A stretch of 64,000 bases of DNA from Humulus lupulus (GCF_963169125.1 NC_084795.1:129993701-130057700), one strand, 5' to 3'; shown: positions 45,535 to 57,223, numbered from the stretch's first letter. Made by a program: numbers and translations. Notes: generated from the sequence alone by a model not told the origin.

Positions 45535-46521
45535 CTTCTCTCTCTAAGCTCTCTCAGAAAATTCCCCCAATAATTCCCAAGTCACAGTCCCAATGTCTCA
45601 AAATTAGAAAGACTAAAAGTCTTCAAAAGATCCCCCCCCCCCCCCCAATGATTCCATGAGCTATTTATTTATAGGCTCATGGATCGTACACAAAAAATAT
45701 CCAGTTTTGATGGGGTCTTTGGTTGTTTCAATTAACTTTAATTAATAAATAATAAACAAATTTAAATTACAACAATATTTCTATTACTTCGGGATATTTG
45801 AAAGATTCGCGTGGTGGTTACGAGCGATTCGGGTTGAAGTTGTTAATGAGGTTCTGTAAAGAAGTCACTGGGCTGTTAACTCCTGAGATTCTGACACATC
45901 CGGTCGACTACTCCTTCAATTTGACATAGCTGGTCGGATGAAACCCTTTCCTGAGATGACTGGTCGGATGAACCCATTTCTGAGATGACTGGTCGGATGA
46001 ACCCATTTCTGAGATGACTGGTCAGATGAACTACGTGTCCGGTCGGGTGATTTTCTCTCCGAGAAGACCGGTTGGCCAATCTGTGCGTCTGGTCAGGTGA
46101 GACTTCTCCCTGACCAGACAAAATATTCTTCGATGCAGCTAGTCGACTAACTAGTTGAACAAAACACCTCCTAAAGTAACTGGTCGGCCAAAACACATTA
46201 CTGGTCGGATAGCACTATTCTCTTAAGTGACTGGCCGTGCACAACATCTTACTGAAGTGATTGGTTGGACAAAACAACTTCCTGGTCAGGAAGAATTCCT
46301 CACTAGTCAGTCAAAAGCCTTACCTAGTCGGGCAAATCACTTCCTGGCCAGCTAAATTTATTTCCTCACCAGTAATATCACAACTCCGTAGGTCCACTTC
46401 CAACCTTTTCCCTTCCCTTGGCCAACACATTTATTGATCATTAATGTGTCGCTTGATGATCATGCACTGCCACTTGTCATTTCTGATTGCCACGTCATCA
46501 TACTGAAATTTTGGGGATAAC
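45535..46521 (-). repeat. 3' LTR of F, inner piece
   Basis: It aligns with 54119-55083. It contains a run of 15 C at 45632-45646, the promoter box (minus strand CCTATAAATAAATAG at about 45660) and many 'ctggtcgg' repeats at 45897-46340. One more 28-bp repeat unit is present than in the other LTR. Confidence 0.9.
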
Positions 46522-46537
46522 TTTTTCCCACCAAGTT
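46522..46537 (-). promoter_or_regulatory. Polypurine tract of F
   Basis: CTTGGTGGGAAAAAG on the minus strand just before the LTR, a changed form of the ACTTGGGGGG tract. Confidence 0.6.
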
Positions 46538-46905
46538 CATCATATGATTTACTCGTATGATAAACTTTTTCTCTGGCTAAATGCTATTGAGGTCATCCAA
46601 AAGCTTCCACCCGGTCAATAACTTTCACAAATATTAACATTCCCACTTGTAAACCTTCAAAAATAGAATAGCCAATTAGAAATTTAGAGAATACCCCAGC
46701 AGTTGCCTCCACGTTGTGAATCACCAGTAACTTTAATATTTTTTGTGTCTCAAAATTCCAAAATATGACTATCTATATTTTCTCGCCTTTTCAAGTAAAC
46801 CTGCAGGTGAACTTTTCAAGCCATAAAAATGGCACTTATAAGTCCCAATTGTGGGGAAAAAAAATACTAAGAGTTTTTGGGTAATTGAAAAGTTCCTCTT
46901 TTACC

Positions 46906-46914
46906 TTTAAATAG
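46906..46914 (+). promoter_or_regulatory. TATA-like box of the F antisense gene
   Basis: TTTAAATAG on the plus strand, followed by a leader exon ending at a clean donor TTTGA|GTAAGT at 47082. Confidence 0.45.
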
Positions 46915-46939
46915 GCCCCTGCATGCCTATCCTTCTCAA

Positions 46940-48092
46940 GCCAAAACAAACATCACAAAAAAAACTCCTCCTTGTCGTTCCTTGTCGTGGCCAACCTCTT
47001 CATCAAGGGTTCGTGTCCCTTTTCCTCCAAGCAATTTCAAAGGAAATTCTCAAGAAGTCCAAGGCTCTTCCACCCATTTGAGTAAGTTTCCTCTTCTTAA
47101 TCTTTACTTTCAAGCATTTTAAGCTTTAAAATTCTACACAAAAACTTGTTAGAACATGTACATGTCAAAACCCCCTTTTGGAATACATTCTTGGAATTTT
47201 TGTGATGAATCTTTGTAAAATAGAGATTTTGTGGCTGATCTTGTGTATTTTAGGCCTTGGGTTAGTCAATTTTTCCTCCAATTTCATGAAATTTTGAAGA
47301 AAAAATGATTTCCCATTCCACATTGTACATTCGGGTTCATGGGTATAGGATGAGCATTTGATATTTTCTTGAAACTTGTTGAACCCTTGAAATTCCACTT
47401 TTTAATCTTGTTTGCACACCCCAATACTAGGAAAATATGTTTATACTTCATACCCTTTAGCCCATCGAACTTGTTTCTTTTGTCACTCCTTTTTCTGAAG
47501 TTTTGATCGCTCGGATTCAACTGAACCGATCAGACCACCAAGAAAATACCTAGCCAACTGGACTCCTTTTGCCCCTCAGAACCCAAATAGATCCTCAGTA
47601 CCAAGCTAGCCCCTCGGGTGTTTTGCCTTCTCGGGCCCCTAGCCGCTTGGACCTTTTTGGCTCTCCAGTGTTTTGCCTCCTCAGGACCTTAGCCGCTCGG
47701 ACACTTTTGGCCCTCAGTACCCAGCTAGCCCCTCAGCAACACTCCCTAGCCGCTTGAACACTTGCAGCCGCCCTGGCTCTTCGGAACCCACCAAGCCGCT
47801 CGGCTATGCAACCTAACCACTCGGGAACCTCTAGCAAATCGGACACCATAAGCTCTTAAGAAATTTCGCAAGCCAGCTACTCGGCTTTCCTGCTCGGATT
47901 AAACACCCAACCACTCGGGGTCATGCATATTTAGGTGAGCACAAAACTTTATAGTTCAACAACACATGGGACAAAATTATAGGCTTAGTGTCCCCAAACA
48001 CATAACACATGTAATAGTCTTTATCTAGGAAGTAAAATGTTTTCATTACTCATTCTCTATTTGGCTTACTCACCTCCCCTTATTTTTTGTAG
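46940..48092 (+). other. 5' leader of the F antisense gene with a 1011-bp intron
   Basis: Leader exon about 46940-47081, intron 47082-48092 (GTAAGT...TTTTTTGTAG), with the acceptor abutting the ATG at 48093. Inside the intron, 47520-47930 is a low-complexity run rich in 'gccgctcgg' and 'cctcagg' words, without a coding frame. Confidence 0.6.
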
Positions 48093-50582
48093 ATGAATCG
48101 CTTCGACTACAGGGGAGGTGACAACGAAACAGACTCTGATTCCTCAGCACCTGCCTCAAGTGACACTCTTCCGAGGAGCAATTCCTCTTCCAAATCTTCA
48201 AGCAAACGAACTCTGGAAGACCGTCTTCGTCGTCTCGAGAAAATTCTTCCGCGGTCAGCTTTATACTTCCTTCACGAAGATCAATTCCTTAAGCAGCAAT
48301 GTCAGCATCAACCAATGAGGGTGAAAAAGTCCAATCAACTCCCTTAGGAACAAGATCCCTAATTAGCTCATAGAGAAACGCAAAAGGTGGTAGAACGAAT
48401 GCCCTTTGTTGGAAAAAATTTATTAGAAGAAATTGAGACTGAATCCTTTCCAAATACTCCTTGTCAAGCTCGAAAAACTAGTAAACCCAAGAAAAAGGTT
48501 GCTCAGACTTTTGCCACAGAAATGCAACAAACTGCTACACATAAACTGAGGAAAGAATAAGAATGTGTGTCTTCCTGGTTTGTAGCTAAACCTTCTAAGC
48601 TAAACTCCAAAATGTTTGATAAGCATATTTAGACTTTGGGTCTTGAAGTAGTGAATGTGATATGTCTGCAACCTCACCAGAGAGCTAATAATCCTGGTGG
48701 AGCTTATTGCGCCTGGTCTAGATACCATGTTTATGCAGGAGCTACTGTCTCTCTGCATTCTTTCTTTCGGTCAGAAGCAGATTACTTCAATTTTTCTCCC
48801 TTCTAGATTGCTCCAAATGGAATTCAAGCACTCTGCTTTATATATTCTCTATCACTTCCAGGGCTGGAATCCACCTACTCCTCATGAAGTGCATTACCTT
48901 TTCGATTTTAGGACCAACCCCAACCACAAGAATACAGGTTTTTTCCACCTTTTCCATGGGAAAAAAGGGATCAAATACCTCCATGGTATAGCTCATAAAT
49001 CGAATCCTGGAAAACATTACATATAATACTTTCTAACTTCAGATATTAGGGCCAACAACTTGGCTTTTACACAAGCAGACCCTTTTCATCAACCTTTACC
49101 AACCAAGGAAATGTATTCCTTAGAAGAAGAACTTGCTAACATGCCCACAGAAGAGAAAGATGTCAAGGAGTTGGTCAACTTGGAAAATATTCAATTGGTG
49201 GGGTTGTTACCAAACAATCAAAACATCATAGAAGGCAATACTATTGAAAAAGCAAACACATTAGACCAGTCAAATACTGATAGTGAAGTAGTGACTGACC
49301 AATTCTCTCTTGAACCATCTCCCCAGTCATGTTGACCAGGTGATCTTATTATTAGAGAACCTCTTCCTGAAGATCCTCGTAAACATGCCTCTCCTACCGG
49401 GCTTGGGAAAGGAAAAAACATTGAACTCCTTAGAGAAGACATCTCATCATCTGAAGATGAAGACAACCTTCTCGATGAAATTCTGAACTCATGTTTTTCT
49501 TCTAATAGTAATTATAGTTTGAGTGAAATCTGTAAAGTCATGTGGTCATAGTAAAACTTTTATTTACTTATATTAATCTCTCATTTCCACTGACCAGTTT
49601 TGTGCTTCACTTTTTTGCAGATCTAGACATGTTTAAGCAATTCAACACTTCCTCTGCCCAAAAGTGGAAATCTGGTGAAGGTAGTAGCTCAAACCCTCCG
49701 AGCAAGGTTGCGAAGACTGTACTGACCAGCCAGGGGAGATCATCTGACCATCCTATCACTATCCCACAATTGACTCCTCCATCTATTCCTCCTTCAGCTA
49801 GCTACCCAACCAGCTGACTTAAGTGAGCCCCTTCGCATTGCTGATGAATATGGAAAGGAGTTATTAGACCACACTCTTCATCATGCAACAACAACTCAAA
49901 TCTTTGAGACTTTACCCCAACACAGTGTTGAATTTTTCCTACAGAGAGGCCTTACTCAAATAATGTGTAAGCATATTATCATCAAGAGCTCACACTTTCT
50001 TATTAATTGTTCTTATTCTAAATAGTTTTCTATTATTTATTTCAGGGACTTATCACTATCAGTCATGCTCAACGCCGAGCAGTAGACTACAAGGAGTTGA
50101 TTAAAGTCTTGAATGATCAATTGGTGGAATCTCAAGCAAAGATTGAAAACCTGACCAAGTTTGAGAAAGATCTTCAATAGAAGATAAAGCAGGTAAAGAA
50201 AGCAATTGCTGACTGGGATAGAAACTTGAAGGAGTTGACTGATGAGAACAACAAGCACATCCAAACCATCAAGAAATTAACCGACCAGCGGGAGATTGAA
50301 GAGCTAAAACAAGACAAGGAAATTGATCTGGCTCGTTATAAAGAAATGTGCTTCAACTAGTTCTACTAGATTTGGAAGTTAAACAAACCTCTTCACCTGG
50401 ACTTTCTTTCTGAAGAAGCAAAGGCTGAGGAGCTTGCTAAATGTGAAGCCAAGGCTGCCAAGCAGGCAGCTCTCCCAGTTGGCACTATGCTTGCCTCTCT
50501 TGTTCTATCCTTCCGACCAGAGGAGGTCCCTGATGCTGAGGATGGTGTTCACCAACCAAGAAATAGTCTACCCGACCAGTGA
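48093..50582 (+). pseudogene. Antisense extra gene of Tat element F
   Basis: Opposite to F gag. It begins MNRFDYRGGDN. The N-terminal domain at 48680-49060 keeps 'NPGGAY.AWSRYH', 'APNGIQALC' and 'PTPHEVHYLFDFRTNPNHKN', with a frameshift near 48830 and several stops. The intron that J, D and E have after this domain is absent here ('NNLAFTQADPFHQPL' reads through). Introns at 49532-49620 and about 49967-50045 remain. The last exon is a Lys/Glu-rich coiled coil (50080-50330) and ends with an 'FY..WKLNKPLHLDFLSEEA' motif shared with E. Confidence 0.8.
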
Positions 50583-51131
50583 GCATTTTGGGCCAACCAG
50601 AGAGCATGCTCAACTTGACTAATGAAAACTTTGTTCCCAGCTAGTAGTTTATTTCTTTTTCTCATACTTTTGTGAAGACCATTACTGCTCAGTAGCTATT
50701 ATATTTTTCTCGTATGGCCGAGCTGTTGGAATTTATACGTTACTTGTATTTGCTAACTTGAAACATTCTAAGTCTTTTTAGACTTAAAACATTATAAGTT
50801 TTTTGTGAATAGTAAAGTCACTCTGATGTATGCCTTATATTTTCACATGAGTACTTAGTTTTCTAACTTAGAAATTCTAGACATTTCATAAGTCCCTACT
50901 AAGTATATTTTCTCACACTCTTATTGCTCTAACATTTTATGAGAATAATGTCTTGTCATATGAATATTTGCTTCTAACTTGAAATTTTGAAAAATTCCAA
51001 GTTACTTAAGCTTTTTCAAACAAGTTAGCTTAATGGCCTTTTTTTACTTTGAAAATTTACAAAACCTAAAAACAAATATCTTAACTCGTGCTCTTATTGC
51101 TTGTGTTAAATTATATACCAGCATAACCCAT
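50583..51131. other. Spacer between the F antisense gene and the internal PPT
   Basis: AT-rich, no frame. It holds repeated 'cttgaaa..ttctaagt' words, probably the 3' end of the antisense transcript. Corresponds to 59966-60320 in E. Confidence 0.5.
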
Positions 51132-51148
51132 ATGCCCCCCCAAGTGAT
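51132..51148 (-). promoter_or_regulatory. Internal polypurine tract of F
   Basis: GATCACTTGGGGGGGCAT on the minus strand, the same motif as in E (60321-60336) and D (26149-26163). Confidence 0.6.
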
Positions 51149-51610
51149 CGAGGGTTGAAAGATCCTTGGTCACTTGCTACTTGACAGAATCTATTCGAGC
51201 AGCTAATTACTCATGAAACACATAAAATATATGGAAAATATTCGAGCAGTTGAACACTGTCCGATTTTACCGATTAGTTGAACATTGTTCGAAAAATTAA
51301 CACACATGCATATTTGTAGCAAGAATTGACCACGCTGCGCGTAGTCTCTTTTATTACTCGTAAATTAAAAAAGGACAAAACGTGTCTAATAACGAGTCTC
51401 AAACAACAAAAATTGTTCAAAAATAAATGACTAGTCAGCAAATAACCAACTCATAAAAAAAACTTAAACAACAAGTTAAACAACTTGAAATTAAGCTACC
51501 ACTCTGAAAGCAGTATTTAGTGATAATATATCCATAGACACTAGCCATTCCAGTGGTTCCTGATCAAACTCCGTTCACCCAATCTGATCCTAGCAATCCA
51601 GCTCATGTCG
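51149..51610 (-). pseudogene. F pol tail after a large deletion
   Basis: 'CCACTGGAATGG' and 'TATTATCA' near 51540-51560 (minus strand) match the last 16 or so codons of E pol (60671-60720). Upstream the sequence jumps to protease N-terminal sequence at about 51650. Everything between is deleted. The rest is 3' spacer like E. Confidence 0.6.
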
Positions 51611-53827
51611 AAATGTCCGAGCATACCTCTCTCTTGCTCTATTATTATCCCCAGCCAAGTGTGGACCTCCACATATAGTGTCTAAGGTAATGTCCACAGG
51701 CCCAAGTTGCAAGGGTGGAGATCATTGTCGTTTGAATCCAGGATTGTTGTTGCCTCCTTCTCCTTGGGGTTTCTCTACCCGGTATTTTTTCAACTTGCCC
51801 AACCGGAGATGAAATTGTATCTCGTCCTTGAGGTGACTGCATTCATTCATGTCGTGACCATAATCTCCTTGGAAACGACAAAACTTATTCATGTCTCTTT
51901 TACTCATCTCTTTCCTGATGGGTGAAGGTTTCTTGTAGGGAACCTCCTCATGACTAGCGAGATATATTTCTTCCCGACTGGCCGAGAGAGTGGTGTAATT
52001 AGTGAACTGAGGCTCATACTTGGTTGGCTTGTCGTTTGAACTCGACTTAGCCTTCTTTTTTTCATGGCAGTCAAACCCGTTATTCCCACGTTTCTTTCCA
52101 CCATTTTGACCATTTCCACCATTCTTAAGGGTCATCTAATCTGCCCAGATTGTTTATGCCCTTCTCTTCTTTCTCGATTGCATCATCCAATTTCATATAC
52201 TTGCCCGCTCAGTCAAGAAATTATTGAAGTGTTGAAATTGGATTTCTATGTAAACTATCCCACAAAGGGCTTCCATAAGTGATTCCAGAGGATATGAAAA
52301 CCATCTTCCCCTCATCTCCGACAGCAGTTGCTCGATTGGCTTCTCTCATGAACCTCTGTATATTGTTCTGTAGAGACTCATCCTTTCCTTGTTTGATGTC
52401 TGCCAAGTGGTTGGCATAAACTGGTGGAGTCCGAGCAGATTTGAATTGTCTAAAAAAGTCCTTCTTGAATGTTTCCCAAGAGGTAATGGAATTCGACTTC
52501 CAATACCATTCCTGGGCAGTATCTGACAATGTAGTTGGGAAAAATCTACACCGATAATCGTCACTTACCCTGAGCAGTTCCATCTGGTCCTCAAATTTCC
52601 CAACATGTCTGATGGGGTCAGCTTTTTCTGTATATACCGGCAGTACTAGTGCTTTATATTTTTTTCGGCGGCTGGGCTGCTCTAATCCGAGCACAAAATG
52701 GACTTCCACTCCTATGGTCCACTCCATCCATTCTGGAAGGTTTTTTTTTATAAACCTTGCACCGCGGTTGTTAGCACGTCAATCTGGGCTTGGATGGCTG
52801 GTGCAACCGACGAGGCTCCAAGGTTTTGACCTCCTGTTCGAGCATTTCCATCTAGATCACTATCGTCAAGTATTTCTATTTGACTGGCAAGGCAATTCAG
52901 ATCTTGTCCTTCGACCGGAACGGTCTTCCTCTTATTGCTGATAACGTCCCTTAGATCCTTCTGGGAAACATGTCCTCCTAACCGATCAAGCACCGTGCTC
53001 TTAGATTTTTCAGAGGGCTTACTATACGAGACCTGCTCTCTCCCATTACGCTTCTGGCCAGGACGTAGTGGTGGCTTCTTGGAACGGCTCGGGCAGTCCT
53101 TTCTTCCTTGTTGGTCATTGCCCTCTTTCTCCTTTGACTGGTCGGTGTGATGACTATCAGCCTCATCCCAACCACATCTGTCTCTAAATTTTGAGGTTTT
53201 CTCATCTCAAGGAACCCTAGTCTGATTATGCCTGGGGGGAGTCTTCCTACTACCTGACTGGTGACTCCTTTATTTAAAAGTTTTTGACCGGTGGCTCTTG
53301 GAAGGGGTTCAAGAATTCTCCCTTTATGTCAAGGCAGTCCCGGAGCGGTCCTCATTATCCCCTCGACCAGGGGGATTACTCATACTTCTGTTTGGCCCCC
53401 GAGAATCAGCTCTGCCAGCGGACCTCTGACCAACATTATTACTTCTTGCTCCGTGGGTGGCTGCTCATGCTGCGGCTTGGGAATTGGACTGGGTCAACTG
53501 GGTAGCTTCTTCTAGAGCAAGTGCTGCCTAACGATGTCGTCGGTCGATCTCCTCCTGCCGTCGCCTGATCTCTTCGCTTCTGGCATCCATTTCCCATCTT
53601 TGCTGCTCAAATGCAGCTTTCTTCCTGGCCATTTCCTCAGCGAAAGACTCCTGTCAGGCATTGAATTGCATCATCTCTTCCTGGAAAGCCCCCATGGCTT
53701 CCTGGAGTTGTTCAACCCCTGGAGTCGTCTCCTCGAGAAAGACCTTGGGCTTAGTGTCAGGGTTCTCAGGTGCAGGAACTTATGATCTAACAGGTTCTTT
53801 TAATGTATCGAGCTTCCTGGGTGCCAT
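51611..53827 (-). pseudogene. gag: F gag and start of protease region (broken)
   Basis: The ATG at 53825-53827 begins MAPRKLDTLKEPVRS. A Glu-rich coiled N-terminus follows, then the capsid part 'HVGKFEDQMELLRVSDDYRC', 'LSDTAQEWYWKSNSITSWE' and 'ESLQNNIQRFMREAN' at 52250-52640. The knuckle CRFQGDYGHDMNECSHLKDE lies at about 51840, where the second Cys of the first pair is Phe-Gln. 'TICGGPHLAGD' at about 51660 is the start of the protease region. Stops lie at 53779, about 53655 and 51722, with frameshifts near 52200 and 52720. Confidence 0.8.
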
Positions 53828-53861
53828 ATTGGTAGGATAGTAGTGTGTTTCTTCTATTCAG

Positions 53862-53884
53862 TCTCTCAACAAAAGCACCAAAAA
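53862..53884 (-). promoter_or_regulatory. Primer-binding site of F
   Basis: TTTTTGGTGCTTTTGTTGAG after the LTR on the minus strand. Same type as D. Confidence 0.7.
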
Positions 53885-55083
53885 TGTTGACTACGATTTT
53901 GGTGAACGGTGAGTAGACGCAAAAACGACAGTGAACCTTGAATAGAAAATAAATTACACAAATAATTATATAGTGGTTGAGCCCAAATTTGTTGGCAATA
54001 GCCTAATCCACTTAGAGTTGTGATATATGTAGCCTACACTTAAGATCAGATGAACCTGAGCCAACTAAGTTTCTTAAGTGTAAGTAGAATAATACAGAGT
54101 TTCTCTCTCTAGAGAATAGAAGCCTTCTCTCTCTAAGCTCTCTCAGAAAATTCCCCCAAGAATTCCCAAGTCACAGTCCCAAAGTCTCAAAATTAGAAAG
54201 ACTAAAAGTCTTCAAAAGATCCCCCCCCCCCCCCCAATGATGCCATGAGCTATTTATTTATAGGCTCATGGATCGTACACACAAAATATCCAGTTTTGAT
54301 GGGGTCTTTGGTTGTTTCAACCAACTTTAATTAATAAATAATAAACAAATTTAAATTACAACAATATAGCTATTCCTTCGGGATATTTGAAAGATTCGTG
54401 CGGTAGTTGCGAGCGATTCGAGTTGAAGTTGTTCATGAGGTTCTGCAAAGAAGTCACTGGGCCATTAACTCCTAAGATTCTGACACATCCGGTTGACTTC
54501 TCCTTTAATTTGACATAGCTGGTAGGATGAAACCCATTCCTGAGATGACTGATCGGACAAACCCATTTCTGAGATGACTGGTCAGATGAACTACGTGTCC
54601 AGTCGGGTGATTTTCTCTCCGAGATGACCGGTCGGTCAATCCGTGCATCTGGTCGGGTGAGACTTCTCTCTGACCAGACAAAAATATTCTTCGATGCAGC
54701 TAGTCGACTAACTAGTCGAACAAAACACCTCCTGAAGTAACTAGTCGGCCAAAACACATTATTGGTCGGATAGCACTATTCTCTAATGTGACTGGTTGGG
54801 CACAACATCTTATTGAAGTGAGTGGTTGGACAAAACAACTTCCTGGTCGAGTAGAATTCCTCACTGGTCGGTCAAAAGCCTTACCTGGTTGGGAAAATAT
54901 GTTCATGACCAGGTAAATTTAGTTCCTGACCAGTAATATCACAACTCCATAGGTCAACTTCCAACCTTTTCCCTTCCTTTGGCCAACACATTTATTAACC
55001 ATTAATGTGCCACTTGATGATCATGCACTGCCATTTGTCACTTCTGATTGCCACGTCATCAAACTAAAATTTTGGGGAAAACA
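53885..55083 (-). repeat. 5' LTR of F
   Basis: 1199 bp. On the minus strand it starts TGTTTTCCCCAAAATT and ends CGTAGTCAACA. A run of 15 C is at 54221-54235 and the 'ctggtcgg' cluster at 54490-54920. Confidence 0.93.
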
Positions 55084-55088
55084 AATTC

Positions 55089-55440
55089 CTTGTACAATCC
55101 GAAATAAAATAAACATTGTTCAATAACAAAAACTTGTTAAGGAAATTTAAACAAACTCGTCCAACACCCTTGGTTGACACATGTGCTCCATTCCCCACTC
55201 GCATAGACACCTCTCCATCAGCCAGTTCCCTTGACGATTCAAGTATCTGCATAGAAGAACAAATATGGTTAGTGGCTCCCGAATCAACAATCGATAAATA
55301 TTTATCACCTTCCACTAATGAGCTTCAAGAACAAGTAAATCTGTTTTACCTTTCTTTTTCAGCTCAGTGAGATACTTGTTACAGTTTCTCTTTTAGTGTC
55401 CCATAACTCCGCAGTGGAAACATTTCCCTTTAGGTTCCTT
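55089..55440 (-). pseudogene. pol: copia G nucleocapsid and protease
   Basis: A zinc knuckle 'CFHCGVMGH.KRNC' at about 55385-55430 is followed by 'LSIVDSGATNHICSS' (catalytic D-S-G, about 55255-55300) and 'RVCLNFLNKFLLLNNVYFIS'. A stop sits inside the knuckle and a frame change after it. Cut by F. Confidence 0.88.
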
Positions 55441-55517
55441 CTTCCTTTTGGAGTTAGGGCCTTTCTTGTTCTCCTTGGCTTTAGGTTCCTTTCTTGGGTT
55501 TGATGCTCTTGTCCTTA

Positions 55518-56050
55518 TCATTCCACATAGTTTCTCGTGAACTTTTGGAATGGAGTGAGGGACTCAAGTACAATACTCACTTGAGTACGCTCATCAATGG
55601 TAGCCCCATGTGTCTCTGCCTCATGCATTAACTTAGTCATGTGTAATACATGAGTTCGTACAAATACACATGTCTTCACCTTAGTGTTCATGTAGCTACG
55701 AGTAGCATCATGTCTACTTTGATCAGATTGCTGCCCAAACATGGCCTGAAGAGAATCTATAATCTCATATGCATTCTCCATCTTTTCATGCATCTTGCGC
55801 AAAACATCAACCATGCTCACAAGCATGAAGCACTTGGCTTTATTGTTGGATTGAATCCAAGAATGGTACTTATCCCAAACATTTTTTGAGGCACTGGAAG
55901 CGGGCTCTTCAGGACAATCCCCAGTGAGGACAAATTTCTGGTTCTCACAAACCAACATCAAATTCATATTTGATTTCCATTTAAGGAAATTCTCTCCATT
56001 CAGTTTTTTATGAGCTAGTAAAGTAGTTAAAGGGTAGGGCATAGTAGACA
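55518..56050 (-). pseudogene. gag: copia G gag
   Basis: The likely start MSTMPYPLTTLL is at about 56050. 'LNGENFLKWKSNMNLMLVCE', 'WDKYHSWIQSNNKAKCFMLV' and 'AYEIIDSLQAMFGQQS' define a copia UBN2-type gag. It is open for about 180 codons to a stop at 55518 and is one of the best-preserved frames of G. Confidence 0.88.
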
Positions 56051-56476
56051 TAATTGAAAATAAATGAAGAAACAATAATTACATTTGAAAATAAATATCA
56101 AGTCTTGGGATATAAACATGATGCATGAATGCAACAATTAAAACACATAAAATAAACATTCATTTTTCCACGATAAAACTTTTTGGCAATTAAAGTGTTG
56201 TCTTAGGGTCGGTCAAGTTAATTTCAAAAAATCTATAAGACTATTCTTATCTTTATCATTTGAAACTCAAAATAACTCATATTTTCCTTTTCAAAGTTTA
56301 AATACCACTTTTTGGTCAAGTAACAACTATCTGTTCGAAGCTTAGTTGTACTTTGTGAGTGTAACCCATTATTTCAGATTCCATTACTTAACTTATAAAT
56401 GCAGCCTCAAGGTCGGTCAAACTAAGACACATCACTTCCTCCTATCTACGAAAGAAGCCAACCATGTATAGATATG
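56051..56476 (-). other. 5' leader of copia G
   Basis: Non-coding. It aligns with the leader of copia I (3950-4380). It ends at the E insertion; ATATG (56472-56476) is the expected target duplication. Confidence 0.65.
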
Positions 56477-57065
56477 TGTTGACCCAATATTTGGCCAACT
56501 GACACGGAGTCAAAATGTGATTGATATGAATGAATATATAGAGAAGAACGTACGGAAAAAACAGTAAATCACACAAGAATTTTTATAGTGGTTCGGCCCC
56601 AGGATCTGGTAATGACCTACGTCCACTTAGACTGACATTGATATAAGAATCAGAAGAGTGATCAAAGAACTAGGGTTCAATGAGTTTCACTAACCTCTGA
56701 AGAACAATACAAGTTTCCTAGGAGAATTACTATAGTTTCGAATGATTCAAAAGCAAAAAGTCCCTCCCTTGAGCTATCTCTTGCTATTTATAGGCTCAAC
56801 GGGGGTTACAAAAGATTGTTACAGATATTCTCCCCTGAATAATCGGGTACTCAGGAGATTGAGTGAGATAAATTCGGGATTACAAAGATCTTCCCATAGA
56901 TGTTGCCTTGTACACGGAACCATCGACCAGACTAGTCGCGGGTAAGACGGGCTTACCCTGCTTCTACTGTGTCCTCTGGTCGATACTCTAGCAGACGCTT
57001 CCATGTGTCAGCCACATGTCCAGGGATTACTTTCCACGTCATCAATGCTAATTTATTGGATAACA
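56477..57065 (-). repeat. 3' LTR of E
   Basis: 589 bp. On the minus strand it starts TGTTATCCAATAAATTAGC at 57065 and ends ATTGGGTCAACA at 56477. Promoter box CTATAAATAG on the minus strand at 56784-56793. Confidence 0.9.
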
Positions 57066-57081
57066 TTTGCCCCCCAAAGTT
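57066..57081 (-). promoter_or_regulatory. Polypurine tract of E at the 3' LTR
   Basis: AACTTTGGGGGGCAAA on the minus strand directly before the LTR. Confidence 0.88.
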
Positions 57082-57215
57082 TATTTACTACGAACAGTAA
57101 ATAAACTTTTGAACGAACGACTCTTCGGTAACCCCACCTGACGTGTCAGAACCCTTTGATCCGTTTTTCAAACTGTTCATGTAGAAAGGTTTAGCTTTTT
57201 GTTAGAATGCTATTG

Positions 57216-57223
57216 TATAAAAG
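57216..57223 (+). promoter_or_regulatory. TATA-like box upstream of the E antisense gene
   Basis: TATAAAAG on the plus strand, 97 bp before the ATG. The leader exon and donor seen in J, D and F are missing, though the acceptor TTCTGTTTGCAG (57295-57306) remains. Confidence 0.45.

Larger units (their letters stand above)
34080..55083 (-). mobile_element. Tat-type element F (pol deleted), with A nested in its 3' LTR
   Basis: A minus-strand element in copia G with flanks AATTA (34075-34079) and AATTC (55084-55088). The order on the minus strand is 5' LTR (53885-55083), primer site, gag, a trace of protease and a tail of pol, internal PPT, antisense gene, PPT, 3' LTR split by A. About 4 kb of protease, reverse transcriptase, RNase H and integrase is absent compared with E, so F is non-autonomous. 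Confidence 0.9.
11206..56476 (-). mobile_element. Ty1/copia element G, split by three insertions
   Basis: A minus-strand copia element. In its own order: leader and gag (55089-56476), protease, [F insertion], integrase and N-terminal reverse transcriptase (32431-34079), [H insertion], rest of reverse transcriptase and RNase H (13083-14304), 3' LTR (11206-13082). Removing F joins '...FISDCTRN' to 'LISLSLLHEQ' and removing H joins '...TTFLNGSLD' to 'ESIYMVQPEGF', both natural copia sequence. E sits in the leader, so the 5' LTR lies beyond 64000. The combined G pieces in this window measure about 6.1 kb, LTR included. Confidence 0.88.

Noticed and set aside
47520..47930. Pro/Ser/Leu-rich frame with repeated 'gccgctcgg' words
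   Set aside because: It lies within the inferred leader intron of the F antisense gene, and stops occur in all frames beyond 60 codons.
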